From: Salvelinus alpinus | Taxonomy: Eukaryota > Chordata > Actinopteri > Salmoniformes > Salmonidae | DNA length: 64,000 nt | Direction: 5' to 3' | Assembly (NCBI RefSeq): GCF_045679555.1 | Contig: NC_092090.1 | Coordinates: 33,410,093-33,474,092 of the forward strand | Part shown: positions 22,779 through 36,698 of the stretch, piece by piece | Layout of the letters: each line of letters begins with the position of its first letter | Numbering within the stretch: the first letter of the stretch is position 1 | Made by a program: the position numbers and the translations under genes | Notes under the pieces: generated by a model | What the model was told of the DNA's origin: nothing | Seen by the model: the letters and a program-made list of their open reading frames with translations, nothing else | The model's database searches: none

Positions 22779-23319
22779 CAGTGGTGGAAAAATTACCCAA
22801 TTGTCATACTTGAGTAAAAGTAAAGATACCTTAATAGAGAATGACTCATAAAAGTGAGTCACCCAGTAAAATACTACTTGAGTAAAAGTCTGAAAGTATT
22901 TAGTTTTAAATATACTTAAGTATCAAAAGTAAATGTAACAGTATGAATCATTTCAAATTCCTTTCATAAAGCAAACCAGACTGCACCATTTGTAGGCGGG
23001 GGCACACTCCAACACTCAGACATCATTTACAAATGAAGCATTTGTGTTTAGTGAGTCCACCAGATCAGAGGTAGTAGGGAAGACCAGGGATGTTCTCTTG
23101 ATAAGTGCGTGAATTGGACCATTTTCTTGTCCTGCTAAGCATTCAAAATGTATGGAAGCATTTTTTGTTGTCAGGGAAAATATATGGAGTAAAAAGTACA
23201 TAATTTTCTTTAGGAGTGTAGTAAAGTAAAAGTTGTCACAAATATAAATAGTAGAGTAAAGTACACACCCCAAAAAACTACTTAAGTTGTACTTTCAAAG
23301 TATTTTTACTTTACACTGC
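22779..23319. mobile_element. Non-autonomous hAT-like element
   Basis: The left end reads cagtggtggaaaaattaccc and the right end ttttactttacactg, giving loosely inverted CAGTG termini. The interior is full of act(t)gagtaaaagt motifs (tactcaagt echoes in both orientations), as in a teleost DNA-transposon family I recall. There is no coding capacity, and the target duplication could not be fixed. Confidence 0.6.
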
Positions 23320-23329
23320 TGGTTGTGGG

Positions 23330-24020
23330 TCAACAAAGCCCACCTTTGTCTTTGTGCTTCCTACGTTGTCATTATTCCTACTTTGGCTTGACTGTATTCA
23401 GTGGGCCTGCTCATTAGCTGCTGTGTTTCTGGGAGGATTGTATGACATTAAAATTTAGATAGAGAGAGGAGAGAGGGCTCCGGCTATCTGCTACAATACA
23501 CTGCTTACTGCCACACAGCTGGATTGTTCTCTCTCTCTCTGCAAGAGATGGATATTACAAAGGAAAACTACCGTTTCTACAGCAGCCATGAAAACATTTA
23601 TTTATTTTAAGTTGTGATTTAACATTGATACATTACACAGCAAAGGGCTAGCCTGCAATTGAATTTGATGTGTATCTAAAAAACTGCAGTAGCTCTTGTA
23701 TCTTTGGCAGTTTGAGACATTTCGAATGATGGTTAATCAATGCCATGATGGATTTAATTTAGAAACACCAGCTGAGGGAGTTTGATCTATGGCATAGAGA
23801 GAGAGAGAGCGAGAGCCTTGGGGCTCGTCTGAAGTCGGTACAGCCGATCTGCCCACCTCTGTTTGTGGTGTTTGGGCTACACACTAATATGACCCTTCTG
23901 TATAAAGGTGGGACTCTCACGTACATGTCGTTTTTTTACTTTAAGACGCCCACAGGCTTCACAAGACTCGTCTGAAGGTCCCCCGGTACCAGTTTTTTGT
24001 TGTTGTTGTTAATCTGGAAG
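23330..24020. other. Unassigned intergenic DNA
   Basis: No frame or repeat family was recognised apart from short GA runs. Confidence 0.3.
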
Positions 24021-24023
24021 TAC

Positions 24024-24345
24024 AGTGCATTTGGAAAGTATTCAAACCCCTTTACTTTTTCCACAGTTACATTACAGCCTTATTCTATAATGGATTTGAG
24101 AAATGTTTGCAAATGTAAATGTTTTATTTTACTGAAATATCATATTTACATAAATATTCAGACCCTTTACTCAGTACTTTGTTGAAGCACCTTTGGCAGC
24201 GATTACAGCCTCAAGTCTTCTTGGGTATGATGCTACAAGCTTGGCACACCTGTATTTGGGGAGTTTCTCCCATTATTTTCTGCAGATCCTCTCAAGCTCT
24301 GTGAGGTTGGATGGGGAGCGTCGCTGCACAGCTATTTTCATGTCT
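24024..24345 (-). mobile_element. Tc1-like relic, one end only
   Basis: The terminus cagtgcatttggaaagtatt and the internal words ctttgttgaagcacctttgg and ctcaagtcttcttgggtatg are the end and transposase C-terminal region (antisense) of a salmonid Tc1 family. The rest of the element is missing. The opposite end of a similar element occurs at 37062-37397. Confidence 0.7.
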
Positions 24346-24475
24346 GTCCGTACCCCCCGCCCTGGCTTAGACGGGGCTTAGACTCTTTTAAAGGATATAG
24401 ATTTATATTTCATGTGAGGACACTGTGCTGCTGCCTTCAAATGGAATCCAATTTAGTTTATCTTTCAAAACCATC

Positions 24476-24532
24476 AGAGAGAAAGCTAGAGAAAGAGAGA
24501 GGGAGAGAAAGAGAAGGGGGGGGAGGGGGCAA
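24476..24532. repeat. GA/G-rich low-complexity tract
   Basis: Purine-only run of gagaga, gggaga and ggggg units. Confidence 0.8.
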
Positions 24533-25029
24533 GCCTTCACAAGACAGACTGCCAGTACGGTTTAAGCTCCTCACATCTAGCCCTTACATCCATCTGAATG
24601 TGAAATGTTATATCTGGGCAGTGATGGCATAGCTAGAAATATGTAGACATTTTGTTTGACCAAATATTTCAGTGATTTCATTTGAGCTAGGTATCATAGT
24701 ACAAAACGTGATGAAACATGAATGTACATTTTTGCTTCGTCAATAGTCCTGCTTATGAAGTGCACCTTGTTATCTGTATGCTGTTCAGCACCTTGGACAA
24801 TTCCTTTCTGGAGTCAGTTGTAAACACATTGTTGTATCTGATATCCTGGTGGAACAGCTGCTTTGAACTACAGTCTGGTGAAATATCATTAGGTTCCTCA
24901 CTGGGACGATGGGCAGACAGATGCCCCCTGAATTGTCAGACAGATGGAGTGTCACATGTTGAAGGATGACAAACAGCAGACACATCAAAACCCCAGACGA
25001 CATTAGGGGTCCTGATATGGGAAAGGGGG

Positions 25030-25158
25030 ATACCTAGTCAGTTGTACAACTGAATGCATTTAACCCAACCCCTCTGAATCAGAGAGGTGCGGAGGACTGC
25101 CTTAATCGACATCCACGTCTTCGGCGCCCAGGGAACAGTGGGTTAACTGCCTTTAATC
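25030..25158. repeat. SINE fragment
   Basis: The words gtcagttgtacaactgaatg, ctctgaatcagagaggtgcg and aacagtgggttaactgcctt belong to a common salmonid SINE-like repeat that shares its last part with the HpaI-type SINEs. No tRNA head is seen. Confidence 0.6.
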
Positions 25159-25164
25159 AGATTC

Positions 25165-27010
25165 ATTCGTTGTAATGACTGGGGTTAAAACACTCCTATC
25201 AGGGTATGTAATGGCAAAGGGGATGTAATGGTAGAGTAGAAACAAAAATGGATATTAACAAATATGCACAAATGTTTTTTATTTGTTATGTCAACTCTGC
25301 ATCACATCAAATTGATGTATTCCATCTCGGCGTTAAGTTTTGACTGAACAAATGTTATGCACCATTTATTTTTCTACTGTACGTATCTGACGCGTCGCTG
25401 TGGTTGGGAATAAACTAATATCAATTCAAAAGTCTGACATGCCTTTCTCGCAGAAGTAATTATTTTTAACAACATTTACAAATATTGGATTCTACTTTTA
25501 GTAGGGGTGTTAGGTCTGACTTAAATGCCTCAGCCAATGTTATTCTCTCTCTCCTGCTCAGAAGTCTCACACTGAGAGGCAACACACAGTCTCAGCTTCG
25601 CTTGCGGTGCTTTAATTTATATGCCCTCCTACTGACTCGTCATGTGTATCAGTTAGCAAACTCTGCTGACTAATAGAGGGGGAGACAGGAGGGTAGAGCT
25701 GACACAACTGTCTTCGGCTCTGCAGTAAGATAGTTGAAATATGAGGACGACAAAGGATGAGTGTTGAACAAGAAGAGTGGCACTTCTTGACTGGGCATTC
25801 TTCGTAGTGCTCCTAAGTTTCCAAATCAGAACGTCAGAATAACCTTGCTTTGTTTTTGCCATGGTGAAGATGCCAGCTCATGCATTCTAATGAGGGAATT
25901 AAGAGAAGGCGTTTTGAAGGGAAGAGATAGTGACTGAAATAATATTACAAGCTCTAGTGTCAGCACTTACAGTGTTGAACGTACCCGACCTGTATGTCAC
26001 CCCTGGTTTAATTCTAATCACATTCGCTCGAGCAAGATGTTAATAGTCAGCCTCTAACCTCTATAATGTCTTACCTGGTGTCGCAGAGTCATACTGCCTG
26101 GCCATGTATATACCGTAGCGCCCAGGCTAAGGGGAATACATCTAGAGGTCAATGCGTACTATTTTGACCGATAACCGTGTGCTTATCATAGTTCTTGCCT
26201 CAATCCCTTTAATTTCCTTTCCCGCTGATTGCTGCCGATATGTGTCTACAATATAGAGAAGAGTCCAATGATTGCTTTGGGATGCAAGGGCAAGGCATCT
26301 CAGAGGTGGGAAACCTTGTAAAAAGGTTGATGGGGTGTAAAGTGGCCTTGGAAAAGCTTAGCAATCCTTTTAAAATGAATCGTCTGCTGTAAGGGAGAGT
26401 GTAGAGGAGATCGATGGAATAGATTTCCTTCTGGACCTTACCTGGTGTGTGGTGTGTGTGTGTGTGTGTGTGGGTTCCTCTGGACTGCAGAGATGTCAAT
26501 GTTCTGAGTCAGGCCTTATGTAGAGGATAGTGTACTTTAACTTATTCACCCATTTTAGAATGGAGAATATTTCTGTGCATGCAGAGCAATTGAAGCCCTG
26601 TGTGTGTAATTAATGATGGCTGATTGCATATGTTCCTGTGATTTGTTTGAAGAATCTAATGGAGTGGACTAAGTGTTATGGCAGAGATCAACGAGCATAG
26701 AGGATGTGTAATGTAACATTAATGGATGCCAGCTCCTGGCATATGATTCAGCTAAGAGGAGTTATTGACAGACAGCAGTGTGCTCCTCAATGTCTTATCT
26801 CCTAGAGGTGTCACCCACACCGCGGCCTATTGTAGGGTCTTAACATTGTCTGCAGAACACTGGTAGAGGATCAACACAACCTCTCTGTCACTTAACAAAA
26901 CAGATAAGAAGGGAAAATACACTACACTGTTAGCAGACACTGAGAAGCTACTAAACTGACTCAAACTACAGTCATCACTTCCTAAGGACAATATATGATA
27001 TGTTCAACCA
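25165..27010. other. Unassigned intergenic DNA
   Basis: Contains a short (GT)n tract at about 26445-26471 and no recognised gene or repeat. Confidence 0.3.
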
Positions 27011-27012
27011 TG

Positions 27013-27091
27013 TACAGTTGTAGGATCTTAATTTGAGCCAGTTTGCTACAGCAGGAAAATAATCTGTCAGCAACAGGACATTTGGAAACAG
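27013..27091. mobile_element. Left half of a split MITE (right half at 32805-32873)
   Basis: It starts tacagttgtaggatcttaat, as does the complete MITE at 47942-48159, and follows that copy for about 80 bp (gtttgctacagcaggaaaat). It stops at the target duplication of the adjacent hAT element. Confidence 0.65.
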
Positions 27092-27099
27092 GTTAAACA

Positions 27100-28573
27100 T
27101 AGGGATGGGCGATTATGGTCTAAATATCTTATATCGATTTCTTTTCTTCTAACTTATGGGCGACTCATAAAAAATCTCTAGATAAGCATTGTTGTACAAT
27201 TTAAAGTTAATATACACTGCATTTCAAACAGTCAGCAATAATCTAATGAATTCAGGGCTTATACCTAGGCTAAATATAAGCCTTCCACAACCATAAGACC
27301 CACTAATAATTGCATTATTTTATCAAAATAGTTTAACCTGCTTTTTTTTGGTGCAATAATCAATGATTTGGCTTTCAAGTCTGTCTATGAAAATGCCATT
27401 TTTGGTTACAAATGTAACTAGGACCATGCATAATGCACATGAACTAATAATGACTAACTTCTTGTAGCAGGCATTAGGCTATAGAGAATTAACACAGGTC
27501 TCATCAATAATATCTCAAGCCCACGTGCTAGTGATGAGCCAGCTAATCTTTATTTCAACATCAATTTCAGCCAACTTTGATCTATTTGCTAGCTAACAAG
27601 GATGAACAGTTGAATTGTTATGAACACACCCTTCTGTCTGTCTCCAACTGTTTGAAAAGCATCTTAGCCTGTCCACTTTTGTTCAGATGTTGAAATCAAG
27701 TGGCCTACCTTATTTAGAATGAGTTGCCAATTCCTTATATAATTGTGTTTTATGCTTATTGCACATTTATAAAACAGACTAAACATCTAGTATAACAGTC
27801 TTTGGCTAAAGTGCTGCTAGCGGTACCCTAATGCCGCACACGACAAACTGAACATACATTTTCCAGAATCAATGTTCATTGATACCCTTGTTTTAGTAGT
27901 GTCTGCTCTGCGTGCAATTTGATAGTTGAAAAGGGTATTGTTAGAAAAGTTATCTTCTCTAGTACAGTAAAATGTCTCAATGTGTTTTGGTGTCCATATG
28001 ACCGATTCTGCAAATGAAAGTAGGGAGTTGAAACAGCTTGTCAGAGAGGACGACGTGATCATTCAACTTGTTGGCGTGAGAGGCAAGGGGAGGGGCTTGA
28101 TGTGTGTGTAAACCATAGAGGAAGAGATGAAGTGAAAGGTTTCATTCAGTCCAAAATGAAGCCAAATGTGTTTCTATGGGTTTATTTTAGGGGTTTATTT
28201 TTTTTTACCTTTATTTAACTAGGCAAGTCAGTTAAGAACTAATTCTTATTTTCAATGACGGCCTAGGAACAGTGGGTTGTTCAGGGGCAGAACGACAGAT
28301 TTGAGACAACAACTTGGGACATAAACTCCCATTGTGAGGGCGGAGAGGTGCATCTCGTCCTTATATAGATCTCTGGTGTAAATGAGGAGATGCACACAGC
28401 ACAGAAGGATCGAAGGAGACGAGAACAAAAATACAACACGAGAACAAGCGGACATAAACTCATAAAAACGAAAAATAACAAAACCTAGATTCTTGCGATA
28501 TAGGTGTTTGGAATATCGCGCAAAAACATCAATTAGAATTAATCCAATTAATTTGATATATCACCCAGTCCTA
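27100..28573. mobile_element. Non-autonomous hAT element with perfect 8-bp target duplication
   Basis: The ends are tagggatgggcgat and atcacccagtccta (imperfect inverted repeats). The direct repeat gttaaaca lies immediately outside both ends (27092-27099 and 28574-28581). Eight-base duplications and this terminal pattern are the signature of hAT transposons. No transposase frame was recognised in the 1474 bp. A piece of HpaI-type SINE is inside. Confidence 0.85.
28203..28310 (-). repeat. HpaI-type SINE fragment inside the hAT element
   Basis: The words tttatttaactaggcaagtc and ggaacagtgggttgttcagg are the antisense 3' half of the common salmonid HpaI-type SINE. The tRNA-like head is absent. 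Confidence 0.7.
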
Positions 28574-28581
28574 GTTAAACA

Positions 28582-29642
28582 GGTTAACATTGACAAGGCC
28601 GCAGGGCTTGACGGATTACCAGGACGCGTACTCAGAGCATGCGTTTACCAGCTGGCAAGTGTCTTCACTGACATCTCTCCCTGACTCAGTCTGTAAAACG
28701 CCAAGGTAACCTGTCTAAATGACTATCACCCCATAGCACTCACATCTGTAGCCATGAAATGCTTTGAAAGGTTGGTCATGGCTCACATCAACATCATTAT
28801 CCCAGACACCCTGGAACCACTCCAATTACATACCTCCCCAACAGATCCACAAATGACGCAATCTCTATTGCACTCCACACTGCCCTTTCCCACTTGGACA
28901 AAAGGAACACCTATGTGAGAATGCTGTTCATTGACTACAGCTCAGCGTTCAACACCATAGTGCCCTCAAAACACATCACTAAGCTAAGGACCCTGGGACT
29001 GAACACCTTCCTCTGCAACTGGATCCTGGACTTCCTGATGGGACGCCTCCAGGTGGTGAGGGTAGGCAACAACACATCCCCCATGCTGAACCTCAACACA
29101 GGGGCCCCTCAGCGGTGCGTGCGCAGGCCCTTCCTGTACTCCTTGTTCACCCATAACTGCGTGGCCACGCATGACTCTAACACCATCATTAAGTTTGCCG
29201 ACGACGGTGGTAGGCCTGATTACTAACGACAATGAGACACCCTATAAGGAGGAGGTAAGAGACCTGGCAGTGTGGTGCCAGGACAACAACCTCTCCCTCA
29301 ATGTCAGCAAGACAAAGGAGCTGATTGTGGACTACAGGAAACGGAGGGCCGAGCACACCCCCATTCACATCGACGGGCTGTAATGGAGCAGGTTGAGAGC
29401 CTCAAGTTCCTTGGTGTCCACATCACCAACAAACTATCATGGTCCAAACACACCAAGACAGTCGCGAAGAGGGCACAACAATGCCTCTTCCTCCTCAGGA
29501 GGCTCAAAAGATTTTCATGGGCTCTCAGATCCTCAAAGTTCTACAGCTGCACCATTGAGAGCATCTTGACTGGCTGCATCACAGCTTGGTGTGGCAACTG
29601 CTTGGCATCCGACCGCAAGGTGCTACAGAGGGTAGTGCGGAC
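28582..29642 (+). mobile_element. LINE fragment, reverse transcriptase region, part 1 of a split copy
   Basis: Broken frames encode [59 protein letters not shown] and IIKFADD, the classic reverse-transcriptase order (FADD being the catalytic block). The NLSLNVSKTKELIVDYRKR and LKFLGVHITNKLSWSKHTK blocks follow. There are several frameshifts. It belongs to the same family as 4590-5744 and is interrupted at 29642 by a hAT element. Confidence 0.85.
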
Positions 29643-31603
29643 TAGAGGTCGACCGATTTCAAGTTTTCATAACAATCGGTAATCGCCATTTCTGGATGCC
29701 GATTATGGACGATTACATTGCACTCCACGAGGAGACTGCGTGGCAGGCTGACCACCTGTTACGTGAGTGCAGCAAGGAGCCATGGTAAGTTGCTAGCTAT
29801 CATTAAACTTATCTTATAAAAAAACAATCCATCTTAACATAATCACTAGTTAACTACACATGGTTGATGATATTACTAGTTTAACTAGCTTGTCCTGCGT
29901 TGCGTATAATCAATGCGGTGCCTGTTAATTTATCATTGAATCACAGCCTACTTTGCCAAACGGGTGATGATTTAACAAGCGCATTCGCGAAAAAAACACT
30001 GTCATTGCACCAATGTACCTAACCATAAACATCAATGCCTTTCTTAAAATCAATACACAAGTATATATTTTTAAACCTGCATATTTAGTTAAAAGATATT
30101 CATGTTAGCAGGCAATATTAACTAGGGAAATTGTCACTTCTCTTGCGTTCTGTGCAAGCCGAGTTCGGGTATATGCAGCAGTTTGGGCCACCTGGCTCGT
30201 TGCGAACTGTGTGAAGAGTTTTTCTTCCTAACAACGGCCGTAATTAATTTGCCAGAATATTACATAATTATGACATAACGTTGAAGGTTGTGCAATGTAA
30301 CAGCAATATTTAGACTTAGGGATGCCACCCGTTTGATAAAATACGTAACGGTTCCGTATTTCACTGAAAGAATAAACGTTTTGTCTCCAGATTTGACCAT
30401 ATTATTGACCTAAGGCTCGTATTTCTGTTTCCTTATTATATTATAATTAAGTCTATGATTTGATAGAGCAGTCTGACTGAGCGGTTGTAGGCAGCAGCAG
30501 GCTCTTTTTTTTATTTATTTTTTTTATTTTTATTTTTATCCCCTTTTCTCCCCAATTTTTCGTGGTATCCAATCGCTAGTAATTACTATCTTGTCTCATC
30601 GCTACAACTCCCGTACGGGCTCGGGAGAGACGAAGGTCGAAAGTCATGCGTCCTCCGAAGCACAACCCAACCAAGCCGCACTGCTTCTTAACACAGCGCG
30701 CCTCCAACCCGGAAGCCAGCCGCACCAATGTGTCGGAGGAAACACCGTGCACCCGCCCCCCTCAGTTAGCGCACACTGCGCCCGGCCCGCCACAGGAGTC
30801 GCTGGAGCGCGATGAGACAAGGATATCCCTACCGGCCAAACCCTCCCTAACCCGGACGACGCTAAGCCAATTGTGCGTCGCCCCACGGACCTCCCGGTCG
30901 CGGCCGGCTGCGACAGAGCCTGGGCGCGAACCCAGACTCTGGTGGCGCAGCATAGCACTGCGATGCAGTGCTCTAGACCACTGCGCCACCCGGGAGGCTA
31001 GCAGCAGGCTCTTAAGCATTCATTCAAACAGCACTTTCCTGCATTTGCCAGCAGCTCTTCGCAATGCTTGAAGCACAGTGCTGTGCTTTATGACTTCAAG
31101 CCAAGATTAGGCTGGCAATACTATAGTGCCTTTAAGAACATCCAATAGTCAAAGGTATATGAAATACAAATGCTATAGAGAGAAATAGTCCTATAATAAC
31201 TACAACCTAAAACTTCTTAACTGGGAATATTGAAGACTCATGTTAAAAGGAACCACCAGCTTTCATATGTTCTCATGTTCTGAGCAAGGAATTTAAACGT
31301 TAGCTTTTTTACATGGCACATATTGCACTTTTACTTTATTCTCCAGCACTGTGTTTTTGCATTATTTAAACCAAATTGAACATGTTTCATTATTTATGAG
31401 ACAAATTGATTTTATTTATGTATTATATTAAGTTGAAATAAGTGTTCATTCAGTATTGTTGTAATTGTCATTATTACAAATATATATATATATAAAAAAT
31501 ACAAATTAAATAAAAAAATCGGCCGATTTTAATCGGTATCGGCTTTTTTTGTTCCTCCAATAATCGGTGTCGGCGTTAAAAAATCATAATCGATCAACCT
31601 CTA
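29643..31603. mobile_element. hAT element (non-autonomous) inserted in the LINE, perfect 8-bp target duplication
   Basis: The ends are tagaggtcgaccgatt and the inverted aatcgatcaacctcta-like terminus. The direct repeat gtgcggac flanks both sides (29635-29642 and 31604-31611), and the LINE sequence resumes directly after it. TIR-proximal runs of tcggt/accga motifs (aatcggccgattttaatcgg) are notable. No transposase frame was recognised. A SmaI-type SINE sits inside. Confidence 0.9.
30507..30999 (-). repeat. SmaI-like tRNA-derived SINE within the hAT element
   Basis: On the minus strand it starts gcctcccgggtggcgcagtg and runs to a poly(A) tail (T-rich on the plus strand). It is flanked by the 14-bp direct repeat agcagcaggctctt at 30493-30506 and 31000-31013. 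It is the reverse orientation of the copies at 1008-1443 and 42440-42867. Confidence 0.9.
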
Positions 31604-31850
31604 GTGCGGACGGCCCAGTGGGCCGAGCTCCCAGTGTGTCAGATGAAAGCTCTGAAAGTTGTTAGACTCCAGCCACCCATGTCATAGACTGTTCTTTCTG
31701 CTACCGCACGGCAAGCAGTACCGATGCACCAAGCCTGGAACTAAAAGGACCCTGAACAGCTTCTACCCCCCCTATGTGATATCTGTCACTAATCCTAGTT
31801 ATATGTACATACTGTATCTACTGTGACAAACCTCTTCAAGGTTAGGAGAG
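31604..31850 (+). mobile_element. LINE fragment, part 2 of the split copy
   Basis: After the hAT target duplication the LINE continues (ggcccagtgggccgagctcc, cagactgttctttctgctac-like text). It encodes remnants of the C-terminal block LFFLLPHGKQ and ends near 31850 without the usual full 3' UTR. Confidence 0.7.
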
Positions 31851-32800
<950 letters not shown>

Positions 32801-32804
32801 TCCT

Positions 32805-32873
32805 GCTTTGTAGGAAAATTCTCATCAACAAAGGAGTGATCAAATTAAGATCCTACATCTGTAGCTAGCTACT
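32805..32873. mobile_element. Right half of the split MITE
   Basis: It ends ggagtgatcaaattaagatc ctacatctgta, the inverted repeat of the left half at 27013, and parallels the last ~60 bp of the complete MITE at 47942-48159. Confidence 0.65.
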
Positions 32874-32879
32874 ATATTA

Positions 32880-34900
32880 GGCTATATGCTTTCACCACAT
32901 GTCAAATGTAAAAATTTGACAGGCCTACTGATACTGTAAGTTTGGCACAGTATTTTGGTTTTCCGTATTGCAGTAATGTACTGTAATTGGTTATTGCTAG
33001 ATAATGCATTCAGATTGATTGTGAGTTGTTGCAGGTGTTGGTAACTCTCCCCCCATCAATAGAACACGTGTCATTTGTTGGCGTCTCCAGCGACTGATCT
33101 GAATGGTCTTATGCAGAGAAGTAGCAGCTGCAGTGTACTGCAGTGTGAGCGGGGCCTCTGGGACCAAACGGAGCCCCAGGGCATGAGATGATACTGCAAC
33201 CAGAGCACAATATGACTGCCTGGCTGAGCGGGAGAGACAGTGGTGGCTGACACTTTATCTGTCTGAGAAAAGGAGAGAGTGTGTGTGTGTATGCATGCTT
33301 TCGTGTGTTTGTTTTGAATGTGTGTGCGTGTGCAGGACACATTGCAGTCGCCAGAGATAATGTGCTGATTGTTTTGTGCCTAGAGAAGTTGAGCAAACCA
33401 GAGGGAATGTCCCAGCTAAACTTCCAATACCTGAAGAGGAGGTGATAATATATTCAGCTCTGCCTCCTAACTGGCACTGTGTTCTCAGTAACAAGCACAG
33501 TTGGTTGTTTTCTCTCTGTCTTTTTCTGCAAAACTGTGTCTTCCCCTGGGAGGATGAGTCACACAGCGCTGCTTACTATTGGCTCAAAGCAGTTTAATCC
33601 TCAGATGGAACGTGGGCATTGTTTGGTAGATCTCTCAGCTTGGTGCTACTTGTTCATACATTTATCATCTGGCAATGCTTCTTCTGGCACTATCAGTTCT
33701 CCTAAGCATTTAGATTTGCTGCAGTAATGTTATTGATCTTGATCAGATTTTTCTTGATTAGATTTTTATGTGTGCCACACATAACAATTATTTATTTATA
33801 CCCTGTCTTAAACCAAATGATGGTTGATAATTAAAATGGCTGAACAATGCGATTGGGCACAGGCATGGGGTCAGGGGGGCACAGAACAACACTTAGGTGT
33901 GCTGGTTAGGAATAGTATGTCAGACTCCGGCAGGGTTTATGCCATGGGGTAATAGCAGGAGTGGGCCCACATGGCCTCTGAGGACCCACGATGGCAGCCT
34001 GACTGTGAACATCAGCACTCTATAGTCATGGCATCTCCCACATGCTCGTTGAGTGACACTCAGCTCTCCATGCTGTCAGCAGGCTCACCTCATCCCTTCT
34101 CTTCCCTCCTCATCCCTCATCTCTCCTCTCCCCTGACAAACTAACTGTCCCTCTGAAGCTGGATGGATCCTCTCTAGGCTCTAATTGTGGAGTGGAACAT
34201 GAATGTGGATGTGGAAGCGTTCCTTCACAGACAGGATGTGGGGCTGAGATTTATACTGGCTGGAATCTGCTACAGTAGCCTATCGCTACTGCTTGTGACT
34301 CCAGCCATTTGTCAATATTTGCGGGAGAATCTGCACTGTTTCCACCCAGACTGTCAATAGCTGCAGATGGCAACCTCTCCTGGAAGGCAAAGTAGGATGC
34401 AACTTGTTAGAATGCTAGAAACCTATTCCCTTATCCTTCTGTATCCAAGATGGAGGCACAAACACCCCAGAAAACAATTCTGTCACTTCACACTGAGGGC
34501 CCAAGGGATCAGTCTTGTTTGCTCTGGTGTTGTTTTACTTTGAAGCGCCTCTCTCCTTCAGGATCAGCTGATGTTGGTAAAGGGAGACAGGCTGTTTTAT
34601 GACATCAAAGAAGCAGCCCAGCTTTATTCAGCACGCCAGCCTGAGCACGAACAGAAGCTATCTTTGGATAGGAAGATGTTGTAAGATAACATTAGCGTCT
34701 CTGTGCTGTGGTGTTAGCCCTGATTAGTGTAAGGAATCTCTTCAGCAAGGTTGGCGTGTCCAAATGGGTCTCAGTAACAATACGATGTGCAAATCACTTC
34801 CAGTGCCACCTGAAGCCTTGAGGGGAGGAAGGATGTCGGCACAAGGCTTATCATGCAGAAAACATCTGGCCAGAGGGAGGTGTGTTTCTAAAAGAGAAAG
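32880..34900. other. Unassigned intergenic DNA
   Basis: Short frames only, with no recognised domain or repeat family. Confidence 0.3.
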
Positions 34901-34903
34901 CAT

Positions 34904-35015
<112 letters not shown>

Positions 35016-35157
35016 CAGTCAAGCAGCAGAATCCTCTTCCCGTGCTGCCTGTCAATTGTCAATCCCCCCTGTCCTTCTCTCCCTCCCTCTCTGCCTCTGC
35101 TTCGTCTCCCCATTGTGGTGCCAGCAGAATAGAGCTACTTAATGAATCAGGATCTTT

Positions 35158-35998
35158 GTTTATTTATTTTTATTTCACCTTTATTTAACCAGGTGGGCCA
35201 GTTGAGAACAAGTTCTCATTTACAACTGCGACCTAGCCAAGATAAAGCAAAGCAGTGCGACAAAAACAACAACACAGAGTTACACATAAACAAATGTACA
35301 GTCAATAACACAAAAGAAAAATCTATGTACAGTGTGTGCAAATGTAGGGAGGTAGGCAATAAATAGGCCCTAGAGGCGAAAATAATTACAATTCAGCATT
35401 AATACTGGAGTGATAGATGTGTAGATGATGATGTGCAAGTAGAGATACTGGGGTGCAAGAGGGTAAGTAATAATATGGGGATGAGGTAGTTGGGTGTGCT
35501 ATTTACAGATTGGCTGTGTACAGTTACAGTGATCGGTAAGCTGCTCTGACAGCTGATGCTTAAAGTTAGAGAGGGAGATATAAGACTCCAGCTTCAGAGA
35601 TTTTTGCAATTCATTCCAGTCATTGGCAGCCGAGAACTGGAAGGAAAGGTGTGTTGGCTTTGGGGATGACCAGTGCAATATACCTGCTGGAGCGCATGTT
35701 ACGGGTGGGTGTTGCTAAGGTAACCAGTGAGCTGAGATAAGGTGGGGCTTTACCTAGCAAAGACTTATAGATGACCTGGAGCCAGTGGGTTTGGCGACGG
35801 ATATGTAGTGAGGGCCAGCCAACGAGAGCATACAGGTCGCAGTGGTGGGTAGTATATGGGGCTTTGGTGATTAAACGGATGGCACTGTGATAGACTACAT
35901 TCAATTTGCTGAGTAGAGTGTTGGGGGCTATTTTGTAAATGACATCGCCGAAGTCAAGGATCGGTAGGATAGTCAGTTTTACGAGGGCCCGTACTCAG
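35158..35998 (-). mobile_element. RSg-1-like LINE, 3' part, antisense
   Basis: Minus-strand frames encode the C-terminal end of a LINE ORF2: VYHSAIRLITKAPYTTHHCD, LYALVGWPSLHIRRQTHWLQ and VIYKSLLGKAPPYLSSLV, with a break near 35650. The 3' end (plus-strand start) is ttatttcacctttatttaac, which shares its tail with the HpaI-type SINEs. A longer copy is at 48172-50880. Confidence 0.82.
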
Positions 35999-35999
35999 T

Positions 36000-36698
36000 A
36001 ATCACATCACACTTTTTTTTCTCCTCTCTTAAATGTGTTAGTGCTTTGGTTTGTTGCTAATCTAATGACATACCCGTTCCTTTCAGGATGCTCCCTCCAA
36101 CCCAGAGATAAGTTCAAAGTGCTCTTTGTTGAGTGCATTGGCATGAGGATCTGATCAGCTGTGACAGGAAGCACCCTGAGAGCATGTGATGTCTACATGT
36201 GCTCAACTCACCTGTTAAAGATTGGGCTTTTTGGGCTTCTCATCTTTATTTGTGCGGTGTTGCTTAAAAACCCATTTGGAATCTTGCTGTGAGTGGTGCA
36301 GTAATGATGTTGTTTTGGCCCAAAAGCCAGACTACTTTATTACCAAGGGATTGAGGGAGGAGCGGGGGTGATAGATCAAGACTTTACTGTCTGAGCTGAA
36401 CAAGTTGCCCCTTCACCATACTCAGCCTTGTACTTTTGTTTCAGGAGTGCACCTGGGAAATAGACCACATCTTCCACCAACCTACAGCTATTGGGTGAGT
36501 ATTTATGCCTATTTTGGTGTTTCTGCTTTCCAGCATTAATGGGTTTCATTCTCATGGTTGTTATAGATGTGCTGCTGTTTAAACTAGGTTGCTTTATTAG
36601 CTGGAAAGATGTGCACCTAATCCCATCTCAATGACGTTTAAAAAGGTGGTCAGTAGTCCTATCCTCTGTTATTGAATGTGTTCCAGTTAAGCTAATTA
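36000..36698. other. Unassigned intergenic DNA
   Basis: No gene or repeat family was recognised. Confidence 0.3.
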
